Shown here piece after piece: positions 6,588-12,824 of a DNA stretch of 12,824 nt (positions are counted from its first letter, which is position 1; every line of letters starts with the position of its first letter). Origin of the DNA: Candidatus Odinarchaeota archaeon. GTDB taxonomy: Archaea > Asgardarchaeota > JAGGXT01. Below the pieces are notes generated by a model that was not told the DNA's origin, made no database searches, and worked only from the letters and a program-made list of their open reading frames with translations. The translations under genes were made by a program, and so were the position numbers. The DNA is taken from assembly GCA_021162905.1 (NCBI GenBank), contig JAGGXT010000045.1, positions 1 to 12,824 of the forward strand. Direction: 5' to 3'.

Positions 6588-8000
6588 ATGTCAATAAAGA
6601 TATATAATTATCTAACAAAAACGAAAGAAGAGTTCAAGCCGTTAAATTTTCCTCTGGTTAAGATGTATGTATGTGGACCAACAGTTTATGATCACAGCCA
6701 TGTAGGGCACGCTAGAACTTATATAGCATTTGATGTAATACGACGTTATCTTGAATATCGTGGTTATCGAGTAAAATACGTCATGAATATTACCGATATA
6801 GACGACAAAATAATAAAGAAAGCGAATGCTCTTAATGTTTCATATGCAGAAGTGTCAACTAAATATTTATTATCTTTCTTTGAGGATCTACATTCTCTAA
6901 ATATTAAACCAGCTGATGTGCATCCTCTCGCAACAGCTCATATCCCAGATATGATTGAACTTATTGAACGACTAATTAAGAAAGGGCTTGCTTATGTCGC
7001 AGATGGTGACGTCTATTATGATGTTAGAAAATTTAAGGAATATGGTAAGTTATCAAAGCAAAGTATAGAAGATATGAAAGCTGGTGCGAGAATTGAACCA
7101 ACTGAGAAGAAAAGGTTTCCATTGGATTTTGCCTTATGGAAAGCTGCTAAGCCCGGAGAACCATTTTGGCCAAGTCCATGGGGATATGGCCGTCCAGGAT
7201 GGCATATTGAATGTTCTGCAATGGTGATGCGTCATCTTGGCGAGCAAATAGACATTCACGGAGGTGGATTAGACTTAATTTTTCCTCACCACGAAAATGA
7301 AATAGCTCAAAGTGAAGGTGCTACTGGAAAGCAATTTGCAAAATATTGGATGTACACAGGGCTTTTAACAATTCGTGGAGATAAAATGAGTAAGAGTTTA
7401 GGTAACATAATTACAATAAAAGAAGCTCTTAAAAAGTGGGATCCTGGAGCATTACGATTATTTGTCCTAACGACACACTACAGAAGTCCTATAGATTTTA
7501 GTGAGGAATCTCTAGAAAGTGCTACTGCATCACTAAAGCGTCTGTATATAGTAAGACAAAATCTTCGCATTGCAATTGAAGAAGCTGATGAAAGAAAAGA
7601 ACTTAATGATGCCGAAAAGAAATTTATGGAAATCATACGAAAATCAAAAGACGAGTTTATTAAGCACATGGATGATGATTTTAATACTCCACAAGCTCTA
7701 GCAACATTGTTCACCTTTGTAAGGCTTCTAAATTTATACCTAGATAAACTAAAAGCAAGATCTGTTATTGAAAAGGCGAATTCATTTTTAGAAGAAGTTA
7801 TTGACGTTTTTGGAATTCCAAAGGAAGAAGAGGGCATTAGTGTTGATTTCAAAAAACTGCTTGAATTGATAATTAATGTTAGATCCGAGCTAAGAAGAAA
7901 TAAGATGTACGAACTCTCAGACTTAATACGAGAAAAGCTAAGAGAGCTTGGTATAGAATTGCAAGATACAAAGAAAGGGACTCGATACTACATATTATGA
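6588..8000 (+). CDS. cysS: Cysteinyl-tRNA synthetase (class I)
   Basis: The enzyme charges tRNA-Cys with cysteine in the cytosol. The ATG at 6588 was chosen for the GAGAGGG ribosome binding site (6575-6581); a GTG at 6573 would add five residues. The 470-residue product is of normal size. It carries the HIGH motif as HVGH (38-41) after CGPTVYDHS. Zinc/cysteine-specificity ligands are C29, C209 (WHIECSAM), H234 and E238 in FPHHENEIAQSE. The KMSKS loop is at 266-270, followed by the helical anticodon domain. All catalytic signatures are intact. The host therefore uses direct cysteine charging, not only the SepRS/SepCysS route known in some methanogens. The gene stands alone, with its own putative promoter and a T run after the stop. 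Confidence 0.97.
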   Translation: MSIKIYNYLTKTKEEFKPLNFPLVKMYVCGPTVYDHSHVGHARTYIAFDVIRRYLEYRGYRVKYVMNITDIDDKIIKKANALNVSYAEVSTKYLLSFFEDLHSLNIKPADVHPLATAHIPDMIELIERLIKKGLAYVADGDVYYDVRKFKEYGKLSKQSIEDMKAGARIEPTEKKRFPLDFALWKAAKPGEPFWPSPWGYGRPGWHIECSAMVMRHLGEQIDIHGGGLDLIFPHHENEIAQSEGATGKQFAKYWMYTGLLTIRGDKMSKSLGNIITIKEALKKWDPGALRLFVLTTHYRSPIDFSEESLESATASLKRLYIVRQNLRIAIEEADERKELNDAEKKFMEIIRKSKDEFIKHMDDDFNTPQALATLFTFVRLLNLYLDKLKARSVIEKANSFLEEVIDVFGIPKEEEGISVDFKKLLELIINVRSELRRNKMYELSDLIREKLRELGIELQDTKKGTRYYIL

Positions 8001-8036
8001 GATAGGATTTTCATAAAGCCACTTAAATTAGTCATT

Positions 8037-8045
8037 ATTTTTTAA
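8037..8045 (+). terminator. T-run, possible cysS terminator
   Basis: A T6 run (8038-8043) lies 37 bp after the cysS stop with no clear hairpin. Archaeal RNA polymerase can terminate on oligo-T tracts alone. The call is by eye. Confidence 0.3.
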
Positions 8046-8101
8046 CTCTGATTCTAATATATTCCAGATAAGTGATGGGCTTTCACATGTTGCTTTTTCC
8101 T

Positions 8102-8108
8102 TAAATGT
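8102..8108. repeat. Left copy of 7-bp flanking direct repeat (putative target-site duplication)
   Basis: TAAATGT directly abuts the left inverted repeat and is identical to 8207-8213 on the other side of the element. Confidence 0.55.
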
Positions 8109-8206
8109 GGTAACATCCGAAAATGGGTGATTATAGATGATTTACCATGAACCTTCAACTCCTAAGTGCTAAAACGGTGTTATATCACCTATTCTCAAAT
8201 GTTACC
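8109..8206. mobile_element. 98-bp MITE-like element with 23-bp imperfect terminal inverted repeats
   Basis: The left end begins GGTAACATCCGAAAATGG and the right end, read on the other strand, begins GGTAACATTTGAGAATAG; both arms continue with GTGAT. Over 23 columns 19 match and the four differences are all transitions. A further ATA matches after a 1-nt gap. Immediately outside each end is an exact 7-bp direct repeat, TAAATGT (8102-8108 and 8207-8213), as expected for a target-site duplication. The inside has no ORF. Terminal repeats, duplication and small non-coding size together fit a miniature inverted-repeat transposable element moved in trans. I cannot name the parent IS family. The minus-strand transcript pairs better than the plus strand: three of the four differences become G-U pairs. 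A structured RNA is therefore a weaker alternative. Confidence 0.6.
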
Positions 8207-8213
8207 TAAATGT
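8207..8213. repeat. Right copy of 7-bp flanking direct repeat (putative target-site duplication)
   Basis: TAAATGT directly abuts the right inverted repeat and is identical to 8102-8108. The BRE/TATA element of the next gene starts only 4 bp later. Confidence 0.55.
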
Positions 8214-8216
8214 TAA

Positions 8217-8231
8217 CGAAATCTTTTTAAG
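8217..8231 (+). promoter_or_regulatory. BRE/TATA promoter of the RAM-domain gene
   Basis: CGAAA (8217-8221) followed by CTTTTTAAG (8223-8231) fits the archaeal BRE plus TATA box arrangement well. Transcription would begin near 8254, giving a leader of about 20 nt that contains the GAGGTG ribosome binding site (8262-8267). The MITE-like element ends 10 bp upstream. Confidence 0.55.
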
Positions 8232-8275
8232 AATGATGAAGGTTATTTAAAAACAGTTTTTGAGGTGCATTGATT

Positions 8276-8509
8276 ATGAGTAACCCGATAGTTGCATATA
8301 TACTTCTCTCTGTTAAAACTGGATATGAATACGATGTGCTTGAACAAATAGATGAAATTGAAGAGGTCACCGAAGCTGCAATAACTTTTGGTGAATATGA
8401 TATCATTGCTAGAATTGAAATAAAAAACATTGGTCAGCTTGATGAAATTGTTACGCGAATAAGAAAAATCCCTGGTGTTGAACGCACATCAACTTTAATT
8501 ACAACATGA
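8276..8509 (+). CDS. Stand-alone Lrp/AsnC effector (RAM) domain protein
   Basis: A 77-residue product from the ATG at 8276, with GAGGTG 8 nt upstream; a TTG at 8270 would add two residues. The complete sequence is one beta-alpha-beta-beta-alpha-beta RAM (regulation of amino-acid metabolism) domain. It runs strand IVAYILLSVKTG, helix EYDVLEQIDEI, strands EEVTEAAITFGEYDIIARIEI, helix IGQLDEIVTRIRKI, and ends PGVERTSTLIT, the classic close of Lrp/AsnC C-terminal domains. No helix-turn-helix is present and the upstream DNA does not encode one, so it is a stand-alone RAM protein rather than a truncated Lrp. Family members form amino-acid-binding oligomers that may bind full-length Lrp proteins. 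It has its own promoter and lies between two aminoacyl-tRNA synthetase genes; no functional link is proven. Confidence 0.88.
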   Translation: MSNPIVAYILLSVKTGYEYDVLEQIDEIEEVTEAAITFGEYDIIARIEIKNIGQLDEIVTRIRKIPGVERTSTLITT

Positions 8510-8513
8510 TATC

Positions 8514-8548
8514 TACTATTTTTATATTTCTTATTCTTTGATTTTTAA
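8514..8548 (+). terminator. T-rich tract after the RAM-domain gene
   Basis: Repeated T runs (including two T5 stretches) begin a few bases after the stop, with no hairpin. This is compatible with archaeal oligo-T termination. Confidence 0.35.
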
Positions 8549-8551
8549 CTG

Positions 8552-8563
8552 TATTTTTAAAAA
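8552..8563 (+). promoter_or_regulatory. TATA-like box of proS
   Basis: TATTTTTAAAAA lies about 80 bp before the proS ATG, in the 125-bp gap after the RAM gene. It would give a leader of roughly 50 nt. There is no clear BRE. A small TTGATA tandem repeat follows (8566-8577). Confidence 0.35.
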
Positions 8564-8634
8564 CATTGATATTGATATTTTAATTATTATCTCGATATAG
8601 CAAGATCATAATTTTACTGGGTTGGGTGTCATCT

Positions 8635-10095
8635 ATGCCAGAAAAAAAGATCTTTGATAAGAAAAAGGAATTCTCTGAATGGTATGTTGCAGCAATAGAG
8701 AATGCCGAGTTATTGGACCAAAGATATCCTGTAAAGGGGTTTCCTGTATATCCACCATGGGGGTTTAAAGCACTAAGAGCTTTATTTCGTGTTTTAGAAG
8801 AGATGCTTGAAAAAGAAGATGACAATCAACCAGTTCTTTTCCCAGTTGTCATACCAGAAGATTTCTTGAAAAAAGAAGCAGAACATGTTGCTGGCTTTGA
8901 GGGAGAAGTTTTCTGGGTAACGCATGGTGGTCATACAGCTCTTGCAAAAAAATTAGCCCTAAGACCGACTTCTGAAACAGCTATGTACCCTATATTTGCA
9001 TACTGGATTAAAAGCTATATGGATTTGCCTTTGAAAATTCATCAAACAGTAACCGTCTACAGATATGAAACAAAACATACGAGGATGTTAATTAGAGGTC
9101 GTGAGGTTTTTTGGAATGAAGGTCATGCTGCACATAGAACGTGGGATGACGCATACAAACACGTTGTTAAAGTTTCTGACATTTACAGCCGTTTCTTTAA
9201 GAAATTTGGAATTCCTTTTGTATTATTAAAAAGACCAGCTTGGGATAAATTTCCTGGAGCCGACTTTACTGTTGCCTTAGACACCCTTATGCCTGATGGA
9301 AGAGCTTTACAAATAGGTACCGTACATCATCTAGGTGAAAATTTTGCAAAAGCTTTTGAGATAAAATATCTAGATAGAGATCAAAAAATGAAATATGTCT
9401 CCCAAACCTCATATGGTATTAGTATGCGAGCTCTTGCAGCAATAATCGGTATTCATGGTGATAATATAGGAATTATATTACCTCCTGAGATAGCTCCAAT
9501 ACAAGTTGTTATTGTACCTATACCTTCTAAGAAAGTAGATATTGAAAGTCTTTATGAGTATTGCAATAAAATATATAATACTCTTAAAGAAAATGATATT
9601 CGAGCTTATCTCGATCTATCAGATGTCACACCAGGAGAAAAATATTACAAGTGGGAAAGAAAAGGAGTTCCGTTGAGAATAGAAATTGGTGCTAAGGAAT
9701 ATTCCGAGAGTAAAGCAACTATTGTTCGTCGGGACACACGTAAGAGAGAAACTGTTCCTCTAGAACAATTAATCAATAAAATTAAATTGACTTTTGAAAC
9801 CATGATGAGTGACATGGCAAAAAGAGCAAAAGAAGAATTTGATAAATCCATATCATCAGCTACATCATTGAATGAATTAAGAAAGATCATCTCAGAAAAG
9901 GGTGGTTTTGTAAAAGTCCCTCTGTGTGATATAGAAAGCAAAGGGGAAGAATGTGGTACTGTGATCAAAAACGAGTGTGGTGCAGAAGTTCGAGGTGTAA
10001 CATTTCCAGAACCAGAGCAACCTCCTAGCGGGAGTAAGTGTATAGTTTGTGGCAATAATGCCAAATATTTAGCTTGGGTTGCAAAATCCTATTGA
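8635..10095 (+). CDS. proS: Prolyl-tRNA synthetase, archaeal/eukaryal type
   Basis: The enzyme charges tRNA-Pro with proline. The ATG at 8635 was chosen for the GGGTTGGGTG ribosome binding site (8619-8628); a GTG at 8626 would add three residues. The product is 486 residues, normal for the short archaeal type without the bacterial editing insertion. Class II signatures are RPTSETAMY (110-118), motif 2 YRYETKHTRMLIRGREVFW, and motif 3 around MRALAAIIGIHGDN. An anticodon-binding domain (IQVVIVPIP onward) follows. The C-terminal zinc module has C431 and C440, then C469-x2-C472, and the protein ends in Tyr, as archaeal ProRS do. All key regions are intact. Its stop overlaps the end of the convergent zinc-ribbon gene by 7 bp. 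Confidence 0.97.
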   Translation: MPEKKIFDKKKEFSEWYVAAIENAELLDQRYPVKGFPVYPPWGFKALRALFRVLEEMLEKEDDNQPVLFPVVIPEDFLKKEAEHVAGFEGEVFWVTHGGHTALAKKLALRPTSETAMYPIFAYWIKSYMDLPLKIHQTVTVYRYETKHTRMLIRGREVFWNEGHAAHRTWDDAYKHVVKVSDIYSRFFKKFGIPFVLLKRPAWDKFPGADFTVALDTLMPDGRALQIGTVHHLGENFAKAFEIKYLDRDQKMKYVSQTSYGISMRALAAIIGIHGDNIGIILPPEIAPIQVVIVPIPSKKVDIESLYEYCNKIYNTLKENDIRAYLDLSDVTPGEKYYKWERKGVPLRIEIGAKEYSESKATIVRRDTRKRETVPLEQLINKIKLTFETMMSDMAKRAKEEFDKSISSATSLNELRKIISEKGGFVKVPLCDIESKGEECGTVIKNECGAEVRGVTFPEPEQPPSGSKCIVCGNNAKYLAWVAKSY

Positions 10096-10340
10096 TTCTC
10101 TAATTTCTCTTTTTGTTTCTTTAGCTCATTAAGAATCTTCTCTGCCTCTTCCAAGCTAACTTCTATGTATATAACTCCTTCATATCCGCAATTTAAACAC
10201 TTATATGATTCATGTATTAACCAACCACTTATTGATGAGGCTAGCTTAAGCTTTGGGCTCAGGCAGATAGGACATAACTTGATTGTTTTGCCTTTCCTTC
10301 TTTTAATTTTTGATAATACATCAAATACCAATTTTAGCAC
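10089..10340 (-). CDS. Small zinc-ribbon protein of unknown function
   Basis: An 83-residue product if started at the GTG (10340-10338), which directly follows the stop of the upstream GGPP synthase gene. A TTG at 10331-10329 (80 residues) is an attractive alternative, because AGGTG then sits 6 nt before it, as at other starts here. The protein has C23-P-x-C26 and C48-x2-C51-G-Y-E-G, a typical four-cysteine zinc ribbon with a 21-residue spacer. A charged C-terminal helix (EEAEKILNELKKQKEKL) follows that may form a coiled coil. The N-terminus is basic (KIKRRKGK). It is the last gene of the minus-strand cluster. I do not recognise a specific function; nucleic-acid or protein binding is typical for such ribbons but unproven. 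Confidence 0.72.
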   Translation of the reverse strand: MLKLVFDVLSKIKRRKGKTIKLCPICLSPKLKLASSISGWLIHESYKCLNCGYEGVIYIEVSLEEAEKILNELKKQKEKLENQ

Positions 10341-11339
10341 CTACTTTTCTCTAAGCACTATAAATTCTGCTATTTGGATTAATAAACTCTTATATTCATT
10401 ACTGTTGTCAATGTTCTTTAATGCGTTAATAGCTTTGTTTTTTAATTCAATGCATCTCTTTTCGGCATATTTTATTGAGTTATATTTTTTCATAAGGTTT
10501 ATTACCTCTTGGACCTCATTATCTGTAGTTTCTTCTCTTGGTTTATTTAAGATTTCAATAACACGAGCCTTTTCATCCGATGTACACTTACTAAGCAAAT
10601 CAATTACGAGTAAGCTTCTTTTTCCTTCTTTTATATCATTGCCTATAGCCCCTCTTCCCTTTCCCTCTGTAAGGTCTATGATATCATCTCTTATTTGAAA
10701 GGCTGGGCCAATATATTTACCATACAACTCAAGAGCTTTTAATACTCCTTCATTTGATTCCTTTGCTATGATAGCCCCTCCTAATAGTGCTGCAGATAAA
10801 AGGACTCCTGTTTTCTTCTGTATCATCCTCATATATTCTTCCTCTGTTACATAATCTTTCCTACGGAAGATCATATCGAGTGCTTGTCCCTCAAAAATCT
10901 CTAACGTAGTATTTATAATTAGACTTAAAAGTTTGATTTTCTCATTTATAGTATATTCTTCACAGTCAAGAAGATGTTTGATAGCGAAAGAAAACATACC
11001 ATCTCCTATGTTGATACCATTATCTAATCCATATTTAACCCAAACCGCTGGCATACTGCGCCTTACAGTATCTCCATCCTCGATATCATCATGAACTAAT
11101 GTGAAATTATGAATAATTTCTATGACCGCAGCGTATGGTAAGGCCCTCCTTATATCTCCTCCAGATAATTCACAAGCTATGAAGGTTAGAATAGGTCTGA
11201 GTCTTTTCCCACCTACAAAAATAGCGTACTTCATTGCATCATAAAAATTAGGTATTTCTGTCTGTTCAGGGAATAATCCTCTCATGTAATCCTCAATGAG
11301 CTTTACTTTATTAGTTATATAAGAATTTAAACTAATCAT
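10341..11339 (-). CDS. idsA: Short-chain isoprenyl diphosphate synthase (probable GGPP synthase)
   Basis: The enzyme condenses IPP with allylic diphosphates to make the C20 (or C15) precursor of archaeal ether lipids. The product has 332 residues. The ATG overlaps the upstream stop (ATGA, 11339-11336) and has a strong AAGGAGGG ribosome binding site. Motifs are GGKRLRP (43-49), first aspartate-rich motif HDDIED (D84, D85, D88), GQ (151-152), KT (176-177), second aspartate-rich motif QIRDDIID (D218, D219, D222) and GNDIKEGKRS near 233-242. F79, five residues before the first DDxxD, is the aromatic chain-length gate known from archaeal type-I GGPP synthases, so C20 is the likely product; FPP cannot be excluded. 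It is the middle gene of a three-gene minus-strand cluster. Confidence 0.93.
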   Translation of the reverse strand: MISLNSYITNKVKLIEDYMRGLFPEQTEIPNFYDAMKYAIFVGGKRLRPILTFIACELSGGDIRRALPYAAVIEIIHNFTLVHDDIEDGDTVRRSMPAVWVKYGLDNGINIGDGMFSFAIKHLLDCEEYTINEKIKLLSLIINTTLEIFEGQALDMIFRRKDYVTEEEYMRMIQKKTGVLLSAALLGGAIIAKESNEGVLKALELYGKYIGPAFQIRDDIIDLTEGKGRGAIGNDIKEGKRSLLVIDLLSKCTSDEKARVIEILNKPREETTDNEVQEVINLMKKYNSIKYAEKRCIELKNKAINALKNIDNSNEYKSLLIQIAEFIVLREK

Positions 11340-12817
11340 AAAAGCTTGCCCTCCTTAAATATTTTCTTATAGGTTGTATAAAACATGTCAATAATATGCT
11401 GATATCCTTTTTTCTTAATATATCTTCTTAGGCCTTTAACCATACCTGACCCGTATTGTGCTGCAATTTTAGGTCGCCAAGCAATTTCCTTAGGCACACC
11501 CACCCATTCTGCGTATTTTCTAAAAATAACCTTCTTTTCACTCTCAGAAACTTTATATTTAGGATGTATTTTCATTGAAAAGTCAACTAAGTCCTTATCC
11601 AGATATGGAAATACTCCCACAACACCACTATGAAATGCAATTGTATCATCCCTATATAGGTCTCTTATCCAAATATTTCTTAAACCGTAAATTGTTGCTT
11701 CATGTACAAAGTCCAATCCTATACTTCTTAGTTCTAAATACTTCTGATAACCTGCAAAAATTTCTTCTGATCCAGTGCCAGAAAAGACAATATCAAACCC
11801 TTTATTTTTCGCTAACGTGTTTGCTAAATAGAATGTTGTTGCAACAGAGACTCTTATTGGATTAAATTCTTCAGTTGCAAAAATAGCGTTAGGAATGGCT
11901 AAATTCAAATCCTCATCGGTTATGATTTTATGATAAAGCTTTAGATTTATTTTCTCCGCTGCTTTCAAACTAAATTCCAAATCTTTAGCTCTCTCAAAAC
12001 CAACTGATATCCCATACACTTGGGGAGCTACTTTTTTAAGAAGAATAGCCATTGCTGTTGAATCCACACCACCGCTAAATAAAACAGTAACTTTTCCATT
12101 TGGAGGTATTCTCTTTTTTATTGCATTTATCATAAATTCGTGCATACTTTCGATGATTTCTTCTTCACTTTTATATTCATTATAAAACTTATAATTAACT
12201 TCAGAAATTTCTTTAATAAATTTCATTTTATCATTATCTACAATAATAGCATCTCGTGGAATTAAGGGTGATACATTACTGCTTTGCACAAACTTATACA
12301 ACACCTTTCTTTCAGAAGATAATATAAGATGCCCATCTTTGAAAGAAAACCAAAGTGGTTTTACACCCAATTTATCTCTCTTTATTATAAACTTTCTTTT
12401 ATCAACAATTATGACTGAAAAGTTTGAATCAAGAGAATCCATTTCTGTAAGTAAATCAGAGAATCTATTCGTTTGCGAAAAAATCTCATGTATCTTTTCC
12501 TCAAACGCCGGCGCGTACTTTAATCCATCCTTAGTAAAGAATAAAGAGTCACTAACTAAGTTATTAAATTTAGAGACGCCAATTTCATCTTTCGAATAAA
12601 AGCCTATAAGCACATAGCTACCTTTTATATTTTTCATATCTCTAATTAACTCTTCCTTTTCCTCAACTCTGTAAAATCCTATGTTATTATCAGCTACAAC
12701 CTTAATGTAGGATACATTTTTCTTATATATCCAAAGCCTAATTGCATAAGCAATTTTTTTTCGAAAACTATTTTTTATTCCATTTACAGGACTTATTAAT
12801 CCCAGTATTCTACCCAT
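11336..12817 (-). CDS. Asparagine-synthetase-like (AsnB-family) enzyme without visible N-terminal Cys
   Basis: The product has 493 residues from the ATG at 12817-12815; only 7 bp upstream are visible, so a longer 5' end is possible. Residues 1-210 retain a trace of the Ntn glutaminase fold (RDKLGVKPLWF at 147-157, LSSERKVL at 166-173). However, the start is MGRILGLIS, not the family MCGI, and the NG-type glutamine-binding loops are not recognisable. The synthetase half is intact: PP-loop SGGVDST (248-254), FSGTGSEEIFAGY (345-357), the PYLD segment (404-407) and RPKIAAQYGSG (448-458). In the family this half adenylates an aspartate-like carboxylate and amidates it. Without Cys the enzyme would use free ammonia or act on another substrate. 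It is coupled to the GGPP synthase gene by ATGA. General family assignment is firm; asparagine as product is not. Confidence 0.85.
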   Translation of the reverse strand: MGRILGLISPVNGIKNSFRKKIAYAIRLWIYKKNVSYIKVVADNNIGFYRVEEKEELIRDMKNIKGSYVLIGFYSKDEIGVSKFNNLVSDSLFFTKDGLKYAPAFEEKIHEIFSQTNRFSDLLTEMDSLDSNFSVIIVDKRKFIIKRDKLGVKPLWFSFKDGHLILSSERKVLYKFVQSSNVSPLIPRDAIIVDNDKMKFIKEISEVNYKFYNEYKSEEEIIESMHEFMINAIKKRIPPNGKVTVLFSGGVDSTAMAILLKKVAPQVYGISVGFERAKDLEFSLKAAEKINLKLYHKIITDEDLNLAIPNAIFATEEFNPIRVSVATTFYLANTLAKNKGFDIVFSGTGSEEIFAGYQKYLELRSIGLDFVHEATIYGLRNIWIRDLYRDDTIAFHSGVVGVFPYLDKDLVDFSMKIHPKYKVSESEKKVIFRKYAEWVGVPKEIAWRPKIAAQYGSGMVKGLRRYIKKKGYQHIIDMFYTTYKKIFKEGKLL

Positions 12818-12824
12818 TTTTAAC

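Noticed and set aside
8100..8206. H/ACA-type guide RNA on the minus strand (hairpin followed directly by ACA)
   Set aside because: The supposed pocket arms largely pair with each other, the pocket-to-ACA distance is about 17 nt, and the flanking direct repeats favour a mobile element. It stays a weak alternative.
8197..8215. Tandem AAATGTTA motifs 11 bp apart as an operator
   Set aside because: They are explained by the end of the inverted repeat followed by the flanking duplication (TAAATGT then TAAC), so independent operator sites are not needed.
8046..8237. C/D-box sRNA (CTGA at 8047, ATGATGA near 8233)
   Set aside because: The boxes are too far apart and in the wrong order for a C-D'-C'-D arrangement.
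9645..10064. Antisense open frames inside genes (for example within proS, cysS and fbp)
   Set aside because: They are shadows of strongly conserved coding frames, with Ser/Leu-rich low-complexity translations and no ribosome binding sites or recognisable motifs.

Overview
The window is archaeal. It encodes a bifunctional fructose-1,6-bisphosphate aldolase/phosphatase, an archaeal/eukaryal-type prolyl-tRNA synthetase with a C-terminal zinc module, a short-chain isoprenyl diphosphate synthase of the archaeal GGPP type and a stand-alone Lrp/AsnC effector domain. Upstream sequences contain BRE/TATA-like elements. The DNA is AT-rich and gene-dense, with overlapping genes and GGAGG or AGGTG-type ribosome binding sites. 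A Thermoproteota (TACK)-like lineage is a reasonable guess, but the sequence alone does not settle it.

Positions 2-4983 (+) hold six tightly packed genes, five of the six joined by overlaps: (1) the 3' part of an SMC ATPase with an SMC5-like head; (2) an Nse4-like kleisin candidate; (3) a tandem winged-helix (KITE, Nse1/Nse3-like) protein; (4) a small Cys-rich RING-like protein; (5) a JAMM/MPN+ metalloprotease; (6) an E1-like (ThiF/MoeB/UBA-fold) activating enzyme. This is the standout region. It looks like an archaeal Smc5/6-type SMC-kleisin-KITE core co-encoded with parts of a ubiquitin-like conjugation/deconjugation pathway. In eukaryotes Smc5/6 is the SMC complex that carries its own ligase subunits (Nse1 RING, Nse2 SP-RING). 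No ubiquitin-like modifier, E2, or second SMC is in the window; they could lie upstream of the left edge or elsewhere.

Positions 5072-10095 (+) hold mainly housekeeping genes, apparently in separate short transcription units: FBP aldolase/phosphatase, a small winged-helix protein starting at TTG, CysRS, a stand-alone RAM-domain protein, and ProRS. The 275-bp gap between CysRS and the RAM gene contains a 98-bp MITE-like element (8109-8206). It has imperfect 23-bp terminal inverted repeats and an exact 7-bp flanking direct repeat, and sits right against the RAM gene promoter.

Positions 10089-12817 (-) hold three genes transcribed toward the left: an asparagine-synthetase-like enzyme whose visible N-terminus lacks the catalytic Cys, a GGPP synthase (ATGA coupling), and a small zinc-ribbon protein. 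The zinc-ribbon gene and proS converge tail-to-tail with a 7-bp overlap. I found no tRNA, rRNA or CRISPR array.
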